In this document: piece by piece, positions 58,037 through 64,000 of the stretch
Numbering within the stretch: position 1 is the first letter of the stretch
Layout: each line of letters starts with the position of its first letter
Assembly: GCA_039090855.1 (NCBI GenBank)
Contig: CM077034.1
Coordinates: forward strand, 11,548,984 to 11,612,983
Direction of reading: 5' to 3'
From: Macrothele yani
Lineage: Eukaryota; Arthropoda; Arachnida; Araneae; Macrothelidae
DNA: 64,000 nucleotides
Program-made: the position numbers and the translations under genes
Notes under the pieces: generated by a model
The model's database searches: none
What the model was told of the DNA's origin: nothing
What the model saw: the letters and a program-made list of their open reading frames with translations, nothing else

Positions 58037-60470
58037 ATGCCTAAATCCAAAACGAAATTTCAAGATGCGTGGCTCGCCAAAGAATTGGATGGAGTGAAGT
58101 TGAAAGAATGGTGTTCTGCAACTGAAACAATATTTTCTGCTAAGTGTATATTGTGTTCAGAAATTTTCAACATTTCTAATAGTGGCTTTTCACAAGTAAA
58201 AGCGCATCATAAAGGGAACAAAAAACATTTGCAGAAATTTCAAAGTAAATTTCAAAATAAGTCCATCCTGAAAGCCTTTGGAGGACGGGATCTTCAGCCC
58301 AAAACAAATATTAGTGAAGTACTGAGTCATGATTTACAGTTGGCTAAAGCCGAAGCATTATGGGCCATGAAAGTTGCTAAGGACAATATGTCTTTTGTTT
58401 CATGCACTTAAACAGTTGAACTTTTCAAAGAAATGTTTCCTGATTCTGCTATTGCAGCCAAAATGCAACTTAAAGAAAAAAAGTTGCTTATGTGATATCA
58501 CATGGATTGTCAAAATATTTTGAAGAGGATTTGAAAAAGATATTGCATCTAGTAGCCCAGGAAAGGTTACTATAGCATTTGATGAAACTACAAATACACA
58601 AGTGAAACGGCAGTTGGATGTGTATCTCAGGTACTGGTCTTCAGAAATAAATTCAGTTTCTTGCCGATACCTAACAAGCGTTTTTCTGGGTCATGCAACA
58701 GCAGATATTTTGCTAAAAGAAATTCTTGATGTGTTATCATCCTTCAATATTTCGTTGAACAGAATTATTTGTGTATCCATGGACAGCCCAAATGTAAATA
58801 AGTGCTTTTTACGCAAATTCAATGAAGTTGTAAAACAAGAAACAGGCCAGAAATCTTTGGAACTAGGTTTTTGCAACCTGCATGTTGTTAGTAATGCATT
58901 TAAAATTTTTTTGACAAGCTTTAAATATAGATTTTGACGAATTTGCTACTGATATGCATTACTTTTTAAAGAGTAGTGCTGCAAGACAAGAGGATTATAA
59001 ATCTGTCAAGGATATAACATTGGTCACAGCCAAATTTCTTTTGCGTCATGTCAGCAACAGATGGTTAACCGTTGGTTCTGTAGCCCAGAGGCTCTTGGAT
59101 CAATGGCTAAATATTACAGAATATTTTTTAAACTTCTTGCCATCTCAAAAAATATTTGAAAAACAACTACGCAATTCGGCAAGGTATAAAAGAATTCACT
59201 GTTTCCTGAAAAATGAGCTAACTCCTTGCTATTTAGCATTAATTTCATTTTCACACCAAAATTTTGAAAAGTTTTCATTATGTTATCAGAGTGAAGAACC
59301 AAAAATTCACCAGTTATATTCTGATTTAAATACTTTAATGAGGAATGTTATTACTCAGTTTATCCAAGATGATCTTATTGCAGGGAAATTTGGAGAAGAC
59401 CTAAAGAATGTAGATTTTGAAAACAAAAATTCATGGAAAAAACTAGGGAGTTAGAAGTTGGTATGAAGACAAAAAATCTCCTCAGGAATGTTCAGGAGAC
59501 CAGGCAGAAATTATTTCTCTTAGATGTAAGATCATCACTAATTGCAACCACAAAATATTTAAAGTCAAATTTGCCATTCTGCAATCAAAAGCTAAGAGAC
59601 ATAGAAGTTTTAAAGGTAAAAGAACCAAAGAAAGAGTCAACTCAACTTTCAGTCACTGAAGGACTTTTGGAAATAACCAGAATTTCAAGTGCTTTGCATC
59701 TTTCTGAGGAACAAATTGATAGAGTAAGAGAAGAGTGGAAACTGAAATTGCGATAAGCCAACTCTAGATGAACTAGTGAAATTTTCAGAGGAAGGGCATA
59801 TTCCAGTGCGGATTGATCATTACTGGCGTAATATATTTAGTATTAAAGACTCTAGCGGAAAAGAAAAATACTCAAATCTTGCTAAACTCATCAAGTCAAT
59901 TTTAGTTTTACCTCATGGTAATGCTGATGCAGAAAGGGGATTTTCGGTTAACACTGCTCTGTTAAGGAAGGACAAGGCTAACTTAAAAGACTCAACTATA
60001 ACATCATTAAGAATAGTTAAAGGGGCCATTAAACACTATGGATGTGTAAGTAAAGTTCCCATAACAAGAAATTTGTTAAATAGTGTTTGTGATTCACATA
60101 AATTTTATAAAAAGTATGTTGATAAGCTGAAGGAAGAAGAATCAAAAAAGGTAAAAGAAAGGAAGCAGAAAGAGAGGGAAAATAAGGAAAAGCAGCTAGA
60201 GAAAAAAAGAAAAGCTGAGTTTGATGACAAAATAAAAGAAAATGATGCAGAAATAAATAGACTTAAAAAAGATAAGGAAGCCTCCTAGCAGTAATTCAAG
60301 AGGGAACAGAAAGAATGAGAAAAGCTGTAGAAAAACAAAATACTGTTGAAATAGCAGTTGCCTCTAACTTGATCATACAAGGTTCCGCTGAAATAAAGAA
60401 AACTGAAAGTAAATTAGTTGTGGTGGAAGCAGAAAAAGATAGGCTTATCAGGAAAAGGTTGAAACAATAA
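58037..60470 (+). pseudogene. hAT superfamily transposase with N-terminal zinc finger
   Basis: Start MPKSKTKFQDAWL. A C-C-H-H finger follows (C..C in AKCILCSE, then H and H in KAHHKGNKKH), like the BED-type fingers of hAT transposases. Catalytic-type blocks are TIAFDETTN (first Asp) and ICVSMDSPNVNKCF (second Asp). Near the end VLPHGNADAERGFSVN and LLRKDKANLKDSTITSLRIVKG form the hAT C-terminal dimerisation region, with the Glu in AERGF. A lysine/glutamate coiled coil closes the protein. The frame is broken by a stop at 58409, shifts near 58478 and 58540, gaps near 58935, 59452 and 59754, and a shift near 60286. The element is thus fossil. Confidence 0.75.
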
Positions 60471-61342
60471 TATGAAAAAAGTAATTCAGTTAACAATTGT
60501 ACATAGTTCTTGGTTTTTAATTACCTTTTTTAGGATATTTTAATTTAATGTGAAACCTGAAAACTTTACTGTGAAAATCGTGAATTGCTTCTGGTTCAAC
60601 AGCATATTAATGTTCAAAGTGAAACTTGAATGTGGTAAATATACTTGAATATGATAATAACACGTGAAAAGATAAGAACTGAACATTAGAAGTAAATCAT
60701 ACTTAAACTTTAGACATTAGACGTTATGCAAAAAATTTGGGTGTGAACTTCGACCATATATACTAATGGACTGCGCATTGGCAATAGCTGCATCAAAGCC
60801 GCCATGGCTCAAACATTGGGCACGTCATCATCAGACTCCAAATTTCGTGTACAAATGCTGTTATGATTACTAATTTACGCTGCAGAACTTCAGTGTTTTC
60901 GGTGTATTATGTGAATGCACCTCATATATAATGAAAACTCTTCAGGTAAGTTTACTTATGAGCTATATACATGCATGATCGTGTTGTTTACATTTTGTGA
61001 TTTATAATGTGATGAACATTTGCGAAGAATTTGGAACATGCATTCCATTTTTTTATTCTTAAGTTACTATATTTTTATATCAATAGCTGCAAGTTTCTGG
61101 TTAAGTAATTGAACTTTATTGACTTAGGTATTTAATTTGTTTCTTACCCATGAAAAATCATAGAACTTTCTTTACTATATCGCTCAGAGCAACCATAAGC
61201 ACAGCAGGTGTAACCCATCTTTTTGACTGTTGTCATGTGATTTTATGTTGGAGCCAGAAATTTTGATGTCATGCTCAGTCTATCAGTATATATGGTTGAA
61301 GGGTGTGAAGCAAACTCTTGACAATGTATACAAAGTTGTTTT

Positions 61343-61370
61343 ACTAGATGTATACAAATATACATCTAGT
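61343..61370. repeat. Perfect 12-bp palindrome in the hAT tail
   Basis: ACTAGATGTATA, then CAAA, then TATACATCTAGT. It lies about 100 bases inside the right end of the hAT element, where subterminal transposase-binding or structural motifs are common. Its role is unknown. Confidence 0.85.
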
Positions 61371-61473
61371 TTTTATTGAAATACACTCCTAAAATTTTCC
61401 TAAAATTTTTCTAAAAAGTCCTAAAATTCCTACCTAAAATTTTCCAGAAGTATGCTATGATCCCTGAGGATAT

Positions 61474-61980
61474 AAACTTGCCATTCGTTCTTCCCCATCA
61501 ATTTCTGTTATACTCCGTAATGATAGAGACCCAAGACCTCTGCTCTCTTCGCCTGGAGTGTATGAAATTCCGATCAAGACTAACGTTGGATTAACCGCGT
61601 ACATAGGAAGTTCCTTCCGGAAAATTCTCTCAAGACTTCAGGAACACAAATCTGATGTGAAATTTGGAAAACCTTCATCTTCCTCGTCTCTTCTTACCAT
61701 GGCTGACACTTCTGCTATTCCACTTTGGTCCAATACTAAAGAGTTGGCTCTCTTCCAAATTCGGTATGCTCCGAGGTTTAGAGAAAGTTTGGAAATTTTG
61801 TTTTCCAAAAATTGCAACTCTGAGCTCCCCCATTTTCATTCCTTACATCTGGAAATCCCTCATTGCATCACGTCACCCGGAGCTACCATTACAAAACTTA
61901 CCTTTCCAATCTGGCAACGAAACCCAATCGTAGTCGCACTGATGAAGGCCATAGTAATGGCTGAAATATATTTGCATTAA
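61474..61980 (+). pseudogene. PLE-D plus copy: GIY-YIG nuclease (right of hAT insertion)
   Basis: It resumes right after the hAT element. From SPGVYEIPIKTN (GIY motif, near 61553) and TAYIGSSFRKILSRLQEHKSDV (YIG intact) the frame is open to the TAA at 61978, with RFRESLEILF holding the conserved Glu. The nuclease domain itself looks intact, but its RT partner is broken and separated by 4.3 kb. The ribozyme-like motif overlaps the last codons. Confidence 0.75.
61936..61975 (+). ncRNA. Hammerhead-like ribozyme motif, PLE-D plus copy
   Basis: GCA (helix I), CTGATGA (canonical core), unpaired A, GGCCAT-AGTA-ATGGCT (6-bp helix II with one G-U), GAA, AT-AT-AT (2-bp helix III with AT loop), T (cleavage base), TGC (pairs with GCA). 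This is one of the two most complete folds of the set. Confidence 0.65.
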
Positions 61981-62068
61981 ACTTTTTTATACGTAACTTA
62001 GCGTGTTCTATACTACCTTCTTCTTAATTTGTTTGTTAGTTACATGCATTGTCTACCACTCATTTACG

Positions 62069-62079
62069 ATGAGGTGGAT
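62069..62079. repeat. Right target-site duplication of PLE-D
   Basis: ATGAGGTGGAT, an exact match to 54738-54748. Confidence 0.75.
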
Positions 62080-62286
62080 GATAATGCTTCCCCTCCCCCA
62101 TCCTGATTTGGTCCCTCAGATATTTTCCTGTTTGGCCCTTTGAAAAACACTTTTTGTGGAGAACGTTTTGATGATGTGAGAGACGTTAAACTGGCTGCGA
62201 ACTCATTGGTGAAACGACAGCCTCAGGAATGTTCCAAAATGGATTTTACCATGGTTTCAAAGATGGCAGAAATGTATAAAAAGTGA
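62080..62286 (+). pseudogene. mariner transposase, C-terminal part
   Basis: HPDLVP, then after a one-base shift SDIFLFGPLKNTFCGERFDD, is the mariner block containing the third catalytic Asp (SPDLAPSD-like). KRQPQECSKMDF and MVSKMAEMYKK follow before a TGA at 62284. This confirms that 52181-62417 was one mariner element. Confidence 0.7.
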
Positions 62287-62417
62287 CGGACAATGCTTTG
62301 AATAGACTAGCATTATTAACAATATGTCCAAGTATTTTGCCACTAAGTTTCACATTTTTCTTCTACAAATAAGAATCTTATGAGGGACGAGACATTACTT
62401 TTAGGATTCCCTTTGTA

Positions 62418-62817
62418 GATGAAATATATTCGACGAATATGAAACATTCATTCCCAAATATTCTGTTTCTGACGTTATTGTAGAAAGTTAATAAATTTGG
62501 CCTGAGCTGGCGGTAATACAACAAATTATCGACAAGGACAGTCTCAACATACACTTCAAAAGATATCAGGCAAAATTTCTTACCTTGTTGAAATTCTGTT
62601 CCATATCAAACAGGATTTTTAAAGTTGATGTGAAACAGAATTTTAGCAAGGTAAGAAATTCTTTCCAATTTCTTTTGAAGTGTATGTAGAGATCGTCCTT
62701 GTAGATAATGCATTGTATTATCACCAAACTAGGCCAAATTTATGAACTTTCTATAATAACAAAAGAAACATAATATTTGCAAACAAATATTTTGTATTCA
62801 TCATACGTATTTCATCA
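62418..62817. repeat. Foldback (palindromic) repeat of about 400 bp
   Basis: The left arm from GATGAAATATATTCG (62418) to about 62610 matches the reverse complement of the right arm ending ...CGTATTTCATC at about 62816. Inner matches include ACACTTCAAAAGATAT against its complement near 62680. The arms are imperfect (roughly three quarters similar by eye), suggesting an old foldback MITE. It starts at the mariner edge. Confidence 0.7.
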
Positions 62818-62985
62818 GGGGCGGATTGGCAGTTGCAAAAGGGCCCAGGAAAAAAAATTTGCAAATGGATTCCGTTCAGTTGTAGTTCTGCAGTACTACT
62901 GTATCACAACTGAAAATAACTTTTTCTGTTTAAGAAACAAACCAAAAAGTACAGTTGCTCTGGAAACAGTGGCAAGCATAGTACT

Positions 62986-63007
62986 GGGGGGTGGGGTGGG
63001 GTGGGGG
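62986..63007 (+). other. G-quadruplex motif
   Basis: Four G-runs of 6, 4, 4 and 5 are each separated by one T. This is a textbook intramolecular G-quadruplex pattern with one-base loops. No gene is nearby. Confidence 0.8.
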
Positions 63008-63094
63008 TAAAAAGTACACCCATCATCCTTAAATTAAAGTGGGTGTTGCGGAAAAATTTTCGTCGGCCCATGCCAAGATTTTACTGCAGAAAAA

Positions 63095-63165
63095 TTGTAC
63101 TGCAATTTTTCTGTTGTGGACAATCACAGTTAGAAATTTCAAGATATTTAAATATCGTGGCAAAC
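63095..63165 (+). repeat. Direct repeat flanking the (GA)n tract, left copy
   Basis: TTGTACTGCAATTTTTCTGT...GACAATCACA(G)TTAGAAATTT...ATATCGTGGC recurs with changes at 63884-63963, on the other side of the microsatellite. Confidence 0.75.
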
Positions 63166-63377
63166 TCTCGTAATCGACGTGGAAAAAGCGAATAACCAGG
63201 TTTAAATAACTAGTTTAGTTAGTTATGTATCCAATTGCGATGGAGGAGCTTCTAATTTTGGTCACACTCAATATTTATATTTGTTTAAAATTTTCTGTTA
63301 AGAATGCTGAAGTAATAAGAACATTAAAAATTAGAAATTTTTTTTTCAATGAAGTGGGCTGAAATTCCAGCAAATAT

Positions 63378-63378
<1 letters not shown>

Positions 63379-63439
<61 letters not shown>

Positions 63440-63535
63440 AGAGAGAGAGAGAGAGAGAGACAGAGAACAGAGAGAGAGAGAGAGAGAGAGAGAGAACAGA
63501 GAGAGAGAGAGAGAGAGACAGAGAACAGAGAGAGA

Positions 63536-63579
<44 letters not shown>

Positions 63580-63628
63580 AGAGAGAGAGAGAGAGAACAG
63601 AGAGAAAGAGAGAGAGAGAGACAGAGAG

Positions 63629-63680
<52 letters not shown>

Positions 63681-63700
63681 AGAGAGAGAGAGAAAGAGAG

Positions 63701-63761
<61 letters not shown>
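63379..63761 (+). repeat. (GA)n microsatellite
   Basis: A pure GA tract is interrupted by AACAG and ACAG variants. The long arginine/glutamate and serine/leucine frames here are simple-sequence artefacts. Confidence 0.97.
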
Positions 63762-63766
<5 letters not shown>

Positions 63767-63883
63767 TGCTACTACCAAAATTATGTTGTAGTTGTACCAA
63801 AAATCCTTTCGCATAAGACATGTTTTATAAATTTAAATCAATGAAAAAAAAATACAGAACCTTTACACTCTAAAATATTCTAT

Positions 63884-63963
63884 TTGTACTGCAATTTTTG
63901 TAATTTTTCTATTCTGGACAATCACACTTAGAAATTTAAAGATTTTCAAATATCGTAGCGAAC
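63884..63963 (+). repeat. Direct repeat flanking the (GA)n tract, right copy
   Basis: It is about 80 bases and matches 63095-63165 apart from a roughly 8-base insertion and scattered substitutions. Confidence 0.75.
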
Positions 63964-64000
63964 AGATTCTTCATTTAGCGATCATATATTCATATGTGTT

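Larger units (their letters stand above)
57180..61467 (+). mobile_element. hAT-type transposon (4,288 bp) inside PLE-D
   Basis: The ends are CAGGGAT (57180) and ATCCCTG (ending 61467), with AGGATA repeated at 57174-57179 and 61468-61473. The intact PLE-D sequence near 55310 shows the empty site with a single copy. CCTAAAATT motifs cluster near both ends. It carries a broken transposase gene (58037-60470). The 57181-58036 leader and 60471-61466 tail show no other gene; a T-run lies at 57909-57924. Confidence 0.85.
54749..62068. mobile_element. PLE-D, head-to-head inverted Penelope-like pair with nested hAT
   Basis: A minus-strand copy (54749-56273) meets a plus-strand copy (56274-62068) at about 56273. 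Both run outward to their 3' ends, so the whole is a large inverted repeat within one 11-bp target duplication. The right end has about 42 extra bases (62027-62068) beyond the match. The plus copy is interrupted by a hAT element at 57180-61467. It fits a single insertion event with a full-size inverted arm. Confidence 0.8.
52181..62417 (+). mobile_element. mariner-type transposon relic, split by later insertions
   Basis: The left end is TACAGGGGGCATCTTGAAAG at 52181. The right end near 62391-62417 (ACATTACTTTTAGGATTCCC, then TTTGTA) is its imperfect reverse complement. TA occurs at both outer edges. The transposase is in three pieces (52322-52560, 54577-54737, 62080-62286), interrupted by a MITE and by PLE-D, and reads in the correct order once these are ignored. 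It is the oldest layer of this nest. Confidence 0.75.

Noticed and set aside
60296..60496. Minus-strand 66-codon frame after the hAT gene
   Set aside because: The plus strand continues the transposase tail in a shifted frame to 60470, which explains the open antisense frame.
62780..62820. CTGATGA-like sequence at the right end of the foldback repeat
   Set aside because: The only possible stem is misplaced relative to the core, and no helix I partner is seen.
63324..63821. Arg/Glu- and Ser/Leu-rich frames near the window end
   Set aside because: They are simple-sequence translation of the (GA)n microsatellite.

Overview
This is eukaryotic, AT-rich, repeat-dominated DNA, almost certainly animal and most probably arthropod. 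The evidence is three short spliced exons of an equilibrative nucleoside transporter (SLC29/ENT) gene, several Penelope-like retroelements (PLEs) with GIY-YIG nuclease domains, Tc1, mariner and hAT transposons, a tRNA-like SINE, and about 28 kb of satellite DNA. The Tc1 transposases have an arachnid/insect flavour, but I cannot fix the taxon. Nothing bacterial or viral is seen, so operons and ribosome binding sites do not apply.

Layout. 384-7950: PLE-A, with PLE-B inserted in its 3' end; the GIY-YIG nuclease part of PLE-B has grown into 16 tandem 230-bp units. 7985-8270: SINE. 8630-10169: broken Tc1 element. 10425-11627: two ENT exons separated by a (CT)n-rich intron. 11628-50920: a candidate 39-kb ENT intron. 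It holds a MITE whose core became 24 tandem 143/157-bp units, a Tc1-like relic, a 27.5-kb array of a 193/197-bp satellite, a second PLE-B copy, PLE-E carrying a second Tc1, and an 85-bp minisatellite. 50921-50954: third ENT exon. 51128-52068: PLE-C. 52181-62417: a mariner relic that received a 2-kb hAT-like MITE and PLE-D; PLE-D in turn received a 4.3-kb hAT element. 62418-64000: a foldback repeat, a G-quadruplex motif and a (GA)n tract.

How the parts relate. The only host gene seen is the ENT gene; its exon phases fit and its protein segments fit the TM4-TM6 region of the family. Everything else is mobile or tandem DNA. Target-site duplications and matching empty sites let much of the insertion order be read.

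Main observations. (1) Five sequence-divergent PLE families each carry, at or just after the ORF end, a layout that folds as a minimal hammerhead ribozyme: CTGANGA-like core, one unpaired base, short helix II, GAA, 2-bp helix III, and a 3-4 bp helix I. (2) These PLEs begin with an inverted copy of their own 3' end and several have clear 11-14 bp target duplications. (3) Transposon interiors have repeatedly become tandem arrays. (4) A large satellite with several higher-order periods lies inside a probable intron. PLE-A to PLE-E are labels used only here.
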